35,037 nucleotides of DNA from Erysipelothrix sp. (GTDB lineage: Bacteria; Bacillota_I; Bacilli_A; Erysipelotrichales; Erysipelotrichaceae): contig JAAZDN010000009.1 of NCBI GenBank assembly GCA_012512805.1, positions 1 to 35,037 of the forward strand. The letters run 5' to 3'. Below, one piece after another: positions 15,129 through 23,454 of this stretch (positions within the stretch are counted from its first letter, which is position 1; each line of letters opens with the position of its first letter). Position numbers and translations under genes: made by a program. The notes beneath the pieces were generated by a model, which was not told the origin of the DNA, ran no database searches, and saw nothing but the letters and a program-made list of their open reading frames with translations.

Positions 15129-15638
15129 ATGAAAGTAATCTTAAATGATAATGATATTAAACGAGCATTGACCCGAATTACCCATGAGATTCTAGAAAAC
15201 AATAATCAAATCTCTAATTTAGTTTTAGTTGGAATCAAAACACGGGGTGTTTATTTAATGCAACGGATTGCGGATAACATTAAGAAATTTGAAGATTTTG
15301 AAGTGGATTGTATTGAACTTGAAATTGATTATTGGCGAGATGATTATCGTAAAAGTGATGTGAAACCAGAAATCAATTATGATTTCTCGAATAAAAAAGT
15401 AGTGTTGATTGATGATGTGCTCTTTGGTGGACGTACAATCAGAGCTGCTATGGATGGAATCATTTCACATGGTCGTCCTGAAACAATCCAACTTGCGGTC
15501 TTAGTGGATCGTGGTCATCGTGAATTTCCAATTCGTGCTGACTATGTTGGTAAAAATATTCCGACAGCAAAGGTTGAACGGGTTAGTGTTTCACTCATGG
15601 AACTTGATGGCATTGATAAGGTAGAATTAAATCGTTAA
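15129..15638 (+). CDS. pyrR: PyrR: pyrimidine operon attenuator / uracil phosphoribosyltransferase
   Basis: PyrR binds pyr mRNA in response to UMP and often also makes UMP from uracil and PRPP. The PRPP-binding loop is KKVVLIDDVLFGGRTIRAAMD. Other family blocks are LVGIKTRGVYLMQRIA near the N-terminus and LAVLVDRGHREFPIRADYVGK. I start it at ATG 15129, behind AGGTGA; an upstream ATG at 15108 would fall in the -10 box. It has 169 residues, slightly short but complete. No pyrimidine gene or PyrR-binding leader is nearby, so its targets must be elsewhere. Confidence 0.92.
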   Translation: MKVILNDNDIKRALTRITHEILENNNQISNLVLVGIKTRGVYLMQRIADNIKKFEDFEVDCIELEIDYWRDDYRKSDVKPEINYDFSNKKVVLIDDVLFGGRTIRAAMDGIISHGRPETIQLAVLVDRGHREFPIRADYVGKNIPTAKVERVSVSLMELDGIDKVELNR

Positions 15639-15641
15639 ATA

Positions 15642-15687
15642 AAAAAGAAGGAAGCTTTGATTAAATCAGGTCAGTTTCCTTCTTTTT
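15642..15687. terminator. Bidirectional terminator between pyrR and the DUF4438-like gene
   Basis: A perfect 12-bp outer stem (AAAAAGAAGGAA, 15642-15653, with 15676-15687), with a smaller inner hairpin (TGATT/ATCA). Confidence 0.8.
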
Positions 15688-15692
15688 AATAT

Positions 15693-16544
15693 CTAAATAT
15701 AGTTGATTAAGTTTATTGTTTGATCCAGTTGATATTCAAGTGTATGACTCTGATCACTCATAATAATCACAACACCGGGTCCATGTCCGGCACTCTGTGA
15801 ATTGCTATGAACAATAATTCCAATGGATAATGCACCTTTTTTATAATGGGGTCCAAAGGCTGCATAGTGATCTTCAATTGCAACAAAGTCACCAAAACGT
15901 AAATCGTTGAGTTCATATTTTATATTTTCACTCTCATCATGCATCATGATGTCATAGTCGCCAATTTGAATATTGGCACTACCAAGTCCTGCTCCAAGTA
16001 AGTGAGCCGGTAAAACTTTGGTGACCTTAACCTTTACCTTTTGATTGTGATCAACGTTGATCTTTAAGCGTTCTAAGAGGTTTGGATCCATATTAAAGAG
16101 TTTAATTTGTGGGAAGTGTGTGAAGGCAAGTCCGAGTCCAACGGTTCTAATTTGAATATGATCACCAATAACAAGTTGATCTAAGATCTCATCTTCAAAG
16201 TGAATGATAATGTGATCAACTCCACCATGCTTTCCAGTTACAACACCAGTTTTACCTTTGGCATTACCTGATGTGATGGTAGCAATATTTCCGATACATG
16301 CTAAATGGTTTAAACTCATGTTTAAACTTGAATCATTATTTTTAATGCTGACACCAGGCTCTACATGATCTCCAACAAGGTCAATACAATTGTCTCCAAT
16401 TTTAAAGTCATAGACAATTGATCCAACACTGGGTACGTTGATCGCCTGTCCATCAAAGCTTGTCCAATATGATTTTCCTAAACTTGGATGCGCAATGCTT
16501 CCTGATGATGCTAAAGATACTAATTTATTTCGATTTGTTTCCAT
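15693..16544 (-). CDS. DUF4438-like protein
   Basis: This 283-residue soluble protein has no signal peptide. It starts METNRNKLVSLASSGSIAHP and contains GDHVEPGVSIKN, GNAKGKTGVVTGKHGG and LPAHLLGAGLGSANI. These blocks are, to my memory, typical of DUF4438 proteins such as the Thermotoga one of known structure but unknown function. Several conserved His and Asp residues (GDHVEPG, KHGGVDH, EDHYAAFGPHYKKG) look like a binding site. It is a single gene with ribosome binding site AGGAGTGA and a minus-strand extended -10 (rc of 16563-16571, TGATATAAT). Confidence 0.65.
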   Translation of the reverse strand: METNRNKLVSLASSGSIAHPSLGKSYWTSFDGQAINVPSVGSIVYDFKIGDNCIDLVGDHVEPGVSIKNNDSSLNMSLNHLACIGNIATITSGNAKGKTGVVTGKHGGVDHIIIHFEDEILDQLVIGDHIQIRTVGLGLAFTHFPQIKLFNMDPNLLERLKINVDHNQKVKVKVTKVLPAHLLGAGLGSANIQIGDYDIMMHDESENIKYELNDLRFGDFVAIEDHYAAFGPHYKKGALSIGIIVHSNSQSAGHGPGVVIIMSDQSHTLEYQLDQTINLINYI

Positions 16545-16654
16545 TGAATCACTCCTGTACGTATTATATCAAATGTTAAAGCGATACCATAATACGAAAT
16601 GATCTTATTATTGTGAAAAAAGCTCATATTTAATATGTATTATCACTTTTTTGG

Positions 16655-16663
16655 TGTTATAAT
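16655..16663 (+). promoter_or_regulatory. Extended -10 promoter of the MATE/GNAT operon
   Basis: TGTTATAAT lies 20 bases upstream of the start codon at 16684. Confidence 0.55.
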
Positions 16664-16683
16664 ATTCTAGATAGGAGTGTAAT

Positions 16684-18090
16684 ATGAAATATTTACGAAG
16701 GTTTTTTACAGTGGATGCTTTAATTCCAAAGCGAATACGTAAGGCTCCATTACCTTCAACTAAAGAAGCGTACTCTACAGCATTTCAGATGGCGTGGCCG
16801 TCATCCTTGGAAATGGTGTTGATTGGGTTAATTGGATCTGCCGATCTAATTATGGTTTCACATTTAGGTTCCAATGCCATTGCAGCAACTGGAATAACAA
16901 CCCAACCAAAGTTCATTTTATTGTCAATTGTTATGGCCTTAAATACTGGATTAACTGTGATCATTTCACGTCGAAAGGGACAAAATCGAGCCGACGAAGC
17001 CAATAAAATTCTCAGTAATGCCTTAATCATGAGTGTTTCAATTTCATTGTTAATGACATTGATTGGCTATTTTTATGCCGAACCAATTTTGAAAATAGCG
17101 GGAGCAACATCAGATTATCTCGATCTTGCGATTGTCTATTTCCGAATTATTGTAATTGGAAACTTCTTTACCGCCATTTCAATGACACTTACGTCAGCCC
17201 AACGTGGAGCTGGTAATACGAAGATTTCTTTAATCACCAACTTGTCAGCTAATATTGTCAACGCCTTTTTTAATTATTTCTTAATTAATGGAGTGTGGAT
17301 ATTCCCAGAGCTCGGAGTTGCAGGTGCAGCTGTTGCAACCTTACTCGGTAATATTGTTGGGTTTGTCATTGCGATTTATTCAATAACACATAATACTGAA
17401 TTTATTAGCTTGAATTTTAAACGTACGTTTAATATTGATTTTAGACGCTGGTTAGAACTTATTCGAGTGAGTTCTTCAGCCTTTGTTGAACAAATCTTTA
17501 TTCGTGGTGGTTTTTTAATGTTCTCAATTATTTTAGCGAACTTAGGTACTGACAAATTTGCTACACATCAAATACTGATGAACATACTTAACATTGCCTT
17601 TGCGGTAGGTGAAGGATTATCCATTGCCTCTTCAACCTTAGTTGGAGTAAATCTAGGGAAAGAGCGTCCAGATCTGGCAATGATGTATAGTTTAATTTTA
17701 CAGAGAATAGGTTTGTTTACAGCAATTATTTTAGGCTTAAATTTAATAGTATTTAGAGACATTATCTTATCGCTCTTCTCACAAGGAAGCAGTGTTGTCT
17801 TAGAACTTGGATCACCGATTATGTTTGTTGTCGGACTGACCGTTTCCTTCCAAGTATTAGGAACGATTACGATAGGGACCTTACGCGGTGGCGGAGACTT
17901 AAAATTCACGGCCTTACTCATGATGATCTGTATTGGTGTTGTACGTCCACTTTCAGGTTATATGTTTACCTTTGTCTTAAATGGTGGTTTAGTTGGCGCT
18001 TGGTTCGCAATCTTACTTGATCAAATGTTACGAACGATTGCAAGTCAAAAACGCTTTAAAGATGGGGCATGGTTACATATTAAAATATGA
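16684..18090 (+). CDS. MATE family multidrug/metabolite exporter
   Basis: This is a cation-coupled exporter of the multidrug and toxic compound extrusion family. Its 468 residues contain about 12 membrane spans in two halves. MATE-type blocks seen are AFQMAWPSSLEMVLIGLIGS near the first span, the GNTKISLITNLSANIVNAFFNYFLI repeat region, and LRGGGDLKFTALLMM in the second half. The start ATG follows AGGAGTG. The stop codon TGA overlaps the next gene's ATG (ATGA), so the acetyltransferase is translationally coupled. The substrate is unknown. Confidence 0.93.
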   Translation: MKYLRRFFTVDALIPKRIRKAPLPSTKEAYSTAFQMAWPSSLEMVLIGLIGSADLIMVSHLGSNAIAATGITTQPKFILLSIVMALNTGLTVIISRRKGQNRADEANKILSNALIMSVSISLLMTLIGYFYAEPILKIAGATSDYLDLAIVYFRIIVIGNFFTAISMTLTSAQRGAGNTKISLITNLSANIVNAFFNYFLINGVWIFPELGVAGAAVATLLGNIVGFVIAIYSITHNTEFISLNFKRTFNIDFRRWLELIRVSSSAFVEQIFIRGGFLMFSIILANLGTDKFATHQILMNILNIAFAVGEGLSIASSTLVGVNLGKERPDLAMMYSLILQRIGLFTAIILGLNLIVFRDIILSLFSQGSSVVLELGSPIMFVVGLTVSFQVLGTITIGTLRGGGDLKFTALLMMICIGVVRPLSGYMFTFVLNGGLVGAWFAILLDQMLRTIASQKRFKDGAWLHIKI

Positions 18091-18632
18091 TGTTAGTTGA
18101 ACAAGTTACATTAAGTGATGGACTCATCACCTTAAAAAGCTTAACGCTTAATGATGCTTACGCCTTACATGAAATGTTAAGTGATGTTAAGCTTACAGAA
18201 AGTGCGGGATTGCCTCTGCACACGCACGTACATCAAACGATGGACTTTATATTGGAAGGCAATGAAGGCGTTAAGAGCTATCAACAATATTTCTATGGTA
18301 TTTTTGTAAATCGTAATTTAGTCGGGCTTATTAATCTCTTTAATGTTGATTACGTTAAAAGTGATGGTGAATTTGGCTACTTTATTGGTAGTGAATACCA
18401 ACGTAATGGCTATATGCGTCGCGCTATTAAACTCTTAAGTGATTTCGTTTTAGAGCAAACAAATTTAAAAGCAATTAATATTTATATTGATACGAGTAAC
18501 CAAGCATCCTTACGCTTAGCACATCGCTTAAATCTAAAAGCAGGTTCAGAAAGTATTGAAACAGATCAGGCGAATCGTACAATACAGATGGTTAAATATG
18601 TCATTGACGATAAAAGTCAATCGGACCTTTGA
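18087..18632 (+). CDS. GNAT family N-acetyltransferase (RimJ/RimL type)
   Basis: This 181-residue acetyl-CoA-dependent acetyltransferase carries the acetyl-CoA loop in EYQRNGYMRRAIKLL and the closing motif NQASLRLAHRLNLK, as in RimJ/RimL-type enzymes that acetylate protein N-termini or small amines. Its ATG overlaps the MATE stop codon. The pairing of an exporter with an acetyltransferase could mean joint handling of a toxic amine or drug, but this is only suggested by position. The promoter of the following transketolase genes overlaps its last codons. Confidence 0.85.
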   Translation: MMLVEQVTLSDGLITLKSLTLNDAYALHEMLSDVKLTESAGLPLHTHVHQTMDFILEGNEGVKSYQQYFYGIFVNRNLVGLINLFNVDYVKSDGEFGYFIGSEYQRNGYMRRAIKLLSDFVLEQTNLKAINIYIDTSNQASLRLAHRLNLKAGSESIETDQANRTIQMVKYVIDDKSQSDL

Positions 18633-18657
18633 ATTTTATCATTAAGCATGATATTAT
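18629..18657 (+). promoter_or_regulatory. Promoter of the transketolase operon
   Basis: TTGAAT (18629-18634), a 17-base spacer and TATTAT (18652-18657), overlapping the GNAT stop codon. Confidence 0.6.
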
Positions 18658-18679
18658 TAATAATAGATTGGAGATAATT

Positions 18680-19489
18680 ATGAACATCAAAAAATTAGAA
18701 GAACATGCATTGCATATTAGACAGAATATCGTCGAAATGGTTTATGCAGCTGGATCAGGTCATATTGGAGGATCTTTATCAGCAGCAGATATCGCATCAT
18801 ACTTATATTTTGAAGCGATGAATATTGATGAAAGTAATGTGGATTCAAATAAACGTGATCGTTTTGTTTTATCAAAAGGACATGCTTCACCACTACTTTA
18901 TGGAACATTAATGGAAAAAGGATTACTAGATCGTGCTTTAATTCCACAATTTCGCCAAGTTGATTCACCACTAGAAGGACATCCATCACGTGGTACATTA
19001 GCAGGAATTGATGCTTCAACAGGATCACTAGGACAAGGGATCTCACAAGCAGTTGGTATGGCACTTGCAAACAAGATTGATGGCAATTCAAATACTGTAT
19101 ACTCACTTGTTGGAGATGGTGAGAGTCAAGAAGGACAAGTATGGGAAGCAGCAATGTCTGCAGCTCATTTTGAACTCAATAATTTAATCGTCTTCTTAGA
19201 CTTCAACCAACTACAAATTGATGGAGACATCAAACAAGTTATGAACCCAATTCCTTTAGATGAAAAATTTAAAGCCTTTGGATGGAACGTTATTGAAATC
19301 GACGGACATAACTTTGAAGAGATTGATCAAGCAGTAAAAGCTGCACATCAAAGTGAAAGTAAACCTACTTTAATTTTAGCGCGTACAATTAAAGGTAAGG
19401 GTGTTAGTTTCATGGAAAATGAAGCAGGATGGCATGGAGTTGCTCCAAGTTTAGAACAATTTGAAGCAGCAATGAAGGAGTTGGTATAA
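18680..19489 (+). CDS. Transketolase, N-terminal subunit
   Basis: This is the first half of a two-chain transketolase, binding thiamine diphosphate and the pyrophosphate magnesium. It has GSGHIGGSLSAADI near the N-terminus, the catalytic-site His in SKGHASPLLYG, and the thiamine diphosphate motif GDGESQEG...LDFNQLQIDG. The 269 residues fit the split form found in many Firmicutes and archaea. The start is the ATG at 18680 behind TTGGAGA; an upstream in-frame TTG (18629) is part of the -35 box. Its TAA overlaps the ATG of the next subunit (TAATG), so the two chains should be made in step. Confidence 0.95.
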   Translation: MNIKKLEEHALHIRQNIVEMVYAAGSGHIGGSLSAADIASYLYFEAMNIDESNVDSNKRDRFVLSKGHASPLLYGTLMEKGLLDRALIPQFRQVDSPLEGHPSRGTLAGIDASTGSLGQGISQAVGMALANKIDGNSNTVYSLVGDGESQEGQVWEAAMSAAHFELNNLIVFLDFNQLQIDGDIKQVMNPIPLDEKFKAFGWNVIEIDGHNFEEIDQAVKAAHQSESKPTLILARTIKGKGVSFMENEAGWHGVAPSLEQFEAAMKELV

Positions 19490-20418
19490 TGAGTATGGTC
19501 GCAACACGTGAAGCATACGGTAAAACGTTAGCTGAATTAGTCGAAGAAAATGAAAATATTATTGTTTTAGATGCTGACTTATCAGGATCAACAAAAACAG
19601 CGGATGCTCGTAAAGCACGTCCAAACCAACACTTTAACTTTGGTATTGCAGAAGGAAACATGATGTCAGCAGCTGCAGGTCTTGCAGCAAGCGACAAGGT
19701 TGTTTTCGCAAGCACATTCGCAATGTTTGCGGCAGGTCGTGGTTTTGAACAAATTAGAAACTCAATTGCCTATCCAAACATGAACGTTAAAATTGCGGCA
19801 ACACATGCGGGTATTTCACTAGGAGAAGATGGGGCAACTCACCAGGCTATTGAAGACATATCACTCATGCGTTCAGTACCAAACATGACCGTTGTTTCAC
19901 CATCAGATGGACCTGAAACAGCAGCTGCTATTCGTGCTGTTGCGGAGTATGTTGGACCAGTATACGTTCGTTTAGGACGTCTTGGTGTTCAAACAATTAA
20001 CGATAATGCAGATTATAAATTTGAACTTGGAAAAGGTGTTGTCCTTTCAGAAGGTCAAGACATTGCAATCTTTGCAACAGGTTTAATGGTACAAGAAGCA
20101 TTAAAAGCAAAAGAAATCTTAAAAGCTGAAGGATTAAATCCAACAGTCATTAATATACATACGATTAAGCCAATCGATAAAGACTTAATTATCGAAACTG
20201 CAAAAACTCACTCACTCATCGTTACAGCTGAAGAACACAACGTAATTGGTGGTCTTGGATCAGCAGTTGCTGAAGTTTTAGCAGTCAATCATCCAACACG
20301 AATGATCATGGTTGGAGTCAACGATACCTTTGGTGAAAGTGGTAAACCTGCTGACTTATTAGCGAAGTATGGTATTAATGCAGACAATCTTGCAAAACAA
20401 ATACTAGACAATAAATAA
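19489..20418 (+). CDS. Transketolase, C-terminal subunit
   Basis: This 309-residue second chain carries the pyrimidine-binding and C-terminal domains: LDADLSGSTKT, the glutamate in FGIAEGNMMSAAAGLA that activates thiamine diphosphate, FAMFAAGRGFEQIRNS, and HAGISLGEDGATHQ. It starts at an ATG overlapping the previous stop codon, with AAGGAG eight bases upstream. Together with the N subunit it moves two-carbon units in the non-oxidative pentose phosphate pathway. The cofactor can come from thiamine taken up by ThiT. A tRNA gene follows after 35 bases. Confidence 0.95.
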   Translation: MSMVATREAYGKTLAELVEENENIIVLDADLSGSTKTADARKARPNQHFNFGIAEGNMMSAAAGLAASDKVVFASTFAMFAAGRGFEQIRNSIAYPNMNVKIAATHAGISLGEDGATHQAIEDISLMRSVPNMTVVSPSDGPETAAAIRAVAEYVGPVYVRLGRLGVQTINDNADYKFELGKGVVLSEGQDIAIFATGLMVQEALKAKEILKAEGLNPTVINIHTIKPIDKDLIIETAKTHSLIVTAEEHNVIGGLGSAVAEVLAVNHPTRMIMVGVNDTFGESGKPADLLAKYGINADNLAKQILDNK

Positions 20419-20427
20419 AATATATGT

Positions 20428-20450
20428 TAAAGTTGAGTCTCTCAACTTTA
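20428..20450 (+). terminator. Hairpin between transketolase and tRNA-Leu, weak terminator or processing site
   Basis: TAAAGTTGAG and CTCAACTTTA form a perfect 10-bp stem with a 3-base loop. No T run follows, so transcription may continue into the tRNA. Confidence 0.4.
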
Positions 20451-20453
20451 CCT

Positions 20454-20538
20454 GCATCTATGGCGGAATTGGTAGACGCGCACGCTTGAGGGGCGTGTGA
20501 TTCATATCGTGCGAGTTCAAGTCTCGCTAGATGCACCA
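20454..20538 (+). tRNA. tRNA-Leu (anticodon GAG)
   Basis: A complete type II tRNA of 85 bases with acceptor stem GCATCTA / TAGATGC, anticodon stem CACGC / GCGTG around the loop TTGAGGG, a long variable arm, the T loop GTTCAAG and an encoded CCA. It reads CUU/CUC codons. No promoter is obvious just upstream, so it may share the transketolase transcript. Confidence 0.95.
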
Positions 20539-20551
20539 TTAATCAATAAAC

Positions 20552-20575
20552 AAAGTCTTATTCTATAAGGCTTTT
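20552..20575 (+). terminator. Terminator after tRNA-Leu
   Basis: AAAGTCTTAT pairs with ATAAGGCTTT (one G-T pair) across a 3-base loop, followed by Ts. Confidence 0.75.
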
Positions 20576-20657
20576 TATTTACTTGCAAATGGTTGCGCTT
20601 ACTTTTATTTCAGTCATATTCTTTCACATAATTCAATCAAATAGGTGTGTCGAACCT

Positions 20658-20685
20658 TTGCAAAAGATACAAAATATAGTAAGAT
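20658..20685 (+). promoter_or_regulatory. Promoter of the aldolase gene
   Basis: TTGCAA (20658-20663), a 16-base spacer and TAAGAT (20680-20685). Confidence 0.5.
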
Positions 20686-20717
20686 ATATACGTATATAAA
20701 TATAGGAGGAATTAGAT

Positions 20718-21584
20718 ATGGCATTAGTATCAGCAAAAGAGATTTTAGTAAATGCTCGCGAAGGACATTATGCAGTTCCAGCGATCAATATCAATAACTT
20801 AGAATGGACAAAAGCAATCTTAACGACTGCTCAAGCATTAAACTCACCAATTCTTTTAGGTGTATCAGAAGGTGCAGTTAAATACATGACTGGATTTGAC
20901 GCTGTTGTTGGAATGGTTAGTGGAATGATGAAATCATTAAACATCACAGTTCCAGTAGCACTTCACTTAGACCACGGAAGCTTCGAAGGCGCTAAAGCAG
21001 CTATCGCAGCTGGATTTACTTCAGTAATGTATGATGGATCACACTTACCATTCGATGAGAACATTGCAGAAACTAAAGAAATCGTTGCATTAGCTCACGC
21101 TAACGGCATTTCAGTTGAAGCAGAAGTTGGATCAATCGGTGGAGAAGAAGACGGAATCATCGGTACTGGTGAATTAGCTGACATCCAAGAATGTGTTGGA
21201 ATGACTGCAACAGGAATTGACTTCTTAGCAGCAGGAATCGGAAACATCCACGGACAATATCCAGCAAACTGGGCAGGATTAAGCTTCGAAACATTACAAG
21301 AAATTAGTGAAGCAACTGGTGGAATCCCATTAGTATTACACGGTGGTACTGGTATCCCAGCTGAACAAATCACAAAAGCAATTGACTTAGGTGTTGCGAA
21401 AATTAACGTAAACACTGAATTACAATTAGCATTCGCTGCAGCAACTCGTGCATTTATTGAATCAGGTAAAGACTTAGAAGGTAAAAACTACGATCCTCGT
21501 AAACTTCTTGCTTCTGGATATGACGCAATGGTTGAAGCTGTTAAAACAAAAATTGAAATGTTCGGATCAGCTAACAAAGCTTAA
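20718..21584 (+). CDS. fba: Class II fructose-bisphosphate aldolase
   Basis: This zinc-dependent glycolytic aldolase cleaves fructose 1,6-bisphosphate to the two triose phosphates. Catalytic Asp85 and zinc ligand His86 are in HLDHGS. The other zinc ligands fit His178 (GNIHGQY) and His208 (LVLHGGTG), and the phosphate site is INVNTEL. The 288 residues fit the short FbaA group of Firmicutes. It starts with MALVSAKEIL behind AGGAGG and is a single gene between its own promoter and terminator. Codons look adapted for high expression, with repeated use of a few A- or C-ending codons. Confidence 0.96.
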   Translation: MALVSAKEILVNAREGHYAVPAININNLEWTKAILTTAQALNSPILLGVSEGAVKYMTGFDAVVGMVSGMMKSLNITVPVALHLDHGSFEGAKAAIAAGFTSVMYDGSHLPFDENIAETKEIVALAHANGISVEAEVGSIGGEEDGIIGTGELADIQECVGMTATGIDFLAAGIGNIHGQYPANWAGLSFETLQEISEATGGIPLVLHGGTGIPAEQITKAIDLGVAKINVNTELQLAFAAATRAFIESGKDLEGKNYDPRKLLASGYDAMVEAVKTKIEMFGSANKA

Positions 21585-21598
21585 TTTCAAACTTTTAG

Positions 21599-21633
21599 AA
21601 CTAGGATTGAAAAATATCAGTCCTAGTTTTTTT
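21599..21633 (+). terminator. Terminator after fba
   Basis: A 12-bp stem with one G-T pair (AACTAGGATTGA / TCAGTCCTAGTT), followed by a run of Ts to 21633. Confidence 0.85.
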
Positions 21634-21659
21634 AATGCACTAAAACAAGACTGTATTAG

Positions 21660-21689
21660 TTGAGCATGAAAGTTATAATATGTTATAAT
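21660..21689 (+). promoter_or_regulatory. Promoter of the RNase J/ftsK operon
   Basis: TTGAGC (21660-21665), 18 bases, then TGT-TATAAT (TATAAT at 21684-21689). The leader of about 85 bases contains a small hairpin (TTTGAG/CTCAAA) and no recognisable riboswitch. Confidence 0.5.
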
Positions 21690-21781
21690 AAAAGATGATA
21701 ATTAGACAGATACATTTTGAGTAATCTCAAATATTTAAACTAATTTTTACACAAAGATGATTTTTATTATGGAGGAATATT

Positions 21782-23434
21782 ATGAACGAAATTAAAATAT
21801 TTTCACTTGGAGGACAAGATGAAGATGGTAAAAACCTATATGTAATTGAAATAAACAATGATATTTTTATTATTGACAGTGGATCAAAGGATGCTGAATC
21901 AGGACAATTAGGTGTTGAAAAAATTGTAGCAGATACAAGCTACTTAGCAAAAAACAAAAAACGCATTAAAGCACTCTTTATTACACATGCACATGATGAT
22001 GCCTTTGGTGGTTTAACACACTTATTACAAGATGTTAATGTACCTATTTATACAACGGCATTCCCCGCAACACTCATTCGTCAAACATTAAAAGATAAGG
22101 GCATTAAAAACGTTGAAATTCATGAAATTGAGCGTAGTCAAATCTTTAAGATTGCGAAAACTGAAATTAGAACCTTTAAGGTTACAAACTCAGTCCCAGA
22201 TTCATTTGGGATTGCGATTCGTACGAAATACGGAAACATTATTTATACAAATGAATTTATTGTGGACTATGATATTGGCTTACATGCCTTTGCATCAGAC
22301 ATTAGTGAAATAGCTGAAATTGGAAAAGAAAAGGTCTTTGCACTACTTAGTGAATCAACGGGAGCAAATACATTAGGCTATACGGCTCCAAGCCATAAGA
22401 TTTCACATGTATTAGAAACACACATTGATGAGGCAAAGGGACGCATTATCATTACGTCATATGCCCAAAATATTTACCGTGTTATTGAACTTGCGGAACT
22501 GTGTAATCGTACCGGCCGTAAACTCTTCTTCAAAGATAAGAAGATGTTAGATACAATGTCACTCTTAAAGAAACTTGACTACTATCACTTACCAGCGAAT
22601 GTTGTCGCAACACTCGAAGATTTAGAAAAACCAAATACAATTGTACTTGTAACAGGTGATGGATCTGAAGTCTTTAAGAAGATGTTTGCCATTACAGCTG
22701 GAGAAGATGAACGTCTGACGCTTAATAGTGATGATACAGTCATCATTGCCTCACCATCAGTTCCTGGTGTTGAAATCGAAGCAATGGCACTTGAAAATGA
22801 ATTGTACAAGGATGATCATAAGGTCATTACGATTAAAAAAGATAAACTCTCATCAATGCATGCATCTCAAGAAGATTTAAAGATGTTACTATACTTATTC
22901 AAACCACGATTCTATATTCCGGTAAAAGGGGAATATCGTCACTTAGCAGCGAATGCTGATCTCGCAATGAGTGTTGGAAATATTGGTGCAGACCGTATTA
23001 TTATTTTAGACAATGGACAAATCGCAACCTTCGTTGATGGAAAACTTAAGAATGCATCAGAAATGATCAGTGCTGAAGATATTATGGTTGATGGTACAGA
23101 CAGTCTTGAAGAGGGAAGTTTAGTTCTTAAAGATCGTGAAACACTCTCTACAGATGGTGTCATTATTATCGGAATCTTACTTGATTATAAAACAAAGAAA
23201 ATTATTGGTGGACCCGATGTACAAACTCGTGGGCTCTTATACGTACGTGACTCAAGTCATGTCTTAAAAGCAGTAAGTGATATTATGGTTGAAGCTGTTG
23301 AAAATGCAGTTAAAGAAAATAAATACACAAATTCTGATGTACGCTCTGAAGTAAGAATGCGTGCAGGGAAATATGTCATGAAAGAAACAGGTAAACGTCC
23401 AATGATCTTACCTGCAATTGTTGAAGTAAATTAA
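21782..23434 (+). CDS. rnjB: Ribonuclease J family protein with degenerate active site (RNase J2-like)
   Basis: The full RNase J plan is present in 550 residues: metallo-beta-lactamase core, beta-CASP insert (VIITSYAQN-type block near 223-230) and C-terminal domain (GVIIIGILLDYKTKK onward). Compared with the seven metal ligands of Bacillus RNase J1 (H74, H76, D78, H79, H142, D164, H390), this protein has His69, His71 and Asp73 but Ala74 (HAHDDA instead of HxHxDH), Asn136 (NSVPD for HSIPD), Glu158 (TNEF for TGDF) and Lys382 (PVKGEYR for PIHGEYR). It is therefore probably weak or inactive as a nuclease, like RNase J2, which supports RNase J1. The neighbour ftsK/spoIIIE is also near rnjB in Bacillus, which supports the J2 assignment. 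A J1 gene should exist elsewhere. Confidence 0.88.
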   Translation: MNEIKIFSLGGQDEDGKNLYVIEINNDIFIIDSGSKDAESGQLGVEKIVADTSYLAKNKKRIKALFITHAHDDAFGGLTHLLQDVNVPIYTTAFPATLIRQTLKDKGIKNVEIHEIERSQIFKIAKTEIRTFKVTNSVPDSFGIAIRTKYGNIIYTNEFIVDYDIGLHAFASDISEIAEIGKEKVFALLSESTGANTLGYTAPSHKISHVLETHIDEAKGRIIITSYAQNIYRVIELAELCNRTGRKLFFKDKKMLDTMSLLKKLDYYHLPANVVATLEDLEKPNTIVLVTGDGSEVFKKMFAITAGEDERLTLNSDDTVIIASPSVPGVEIEAMALENELYKDDHKVITIKKDKLSSMHASQEDLKMLLYLFKPRFYIPVKGEYRHLAANADLAMSVGNIGADRIIILDNGQIATFVDGKLKNASEMISAEDIMVDGTDSLEEGSLVLKDRETLSTDGVIIIGILLDYKTKKIIGGPDVQTRGLLYVRDSSHVLKAVSDIMVEAVENAVKENKYTNSDVRSEVRMRAGKYVMKETGKRPMILPAIVEVN

Positions 23435-23454
23435 TTAAATGAGGATGGGATAAA

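Noticed and set aside
18629-18679. Upstream TTG start for the transketolase N subunit
   Set aside because: The TTG is part of the -35 box TTGAAT, and TTGGAGA is placed for the ATG at 18680.
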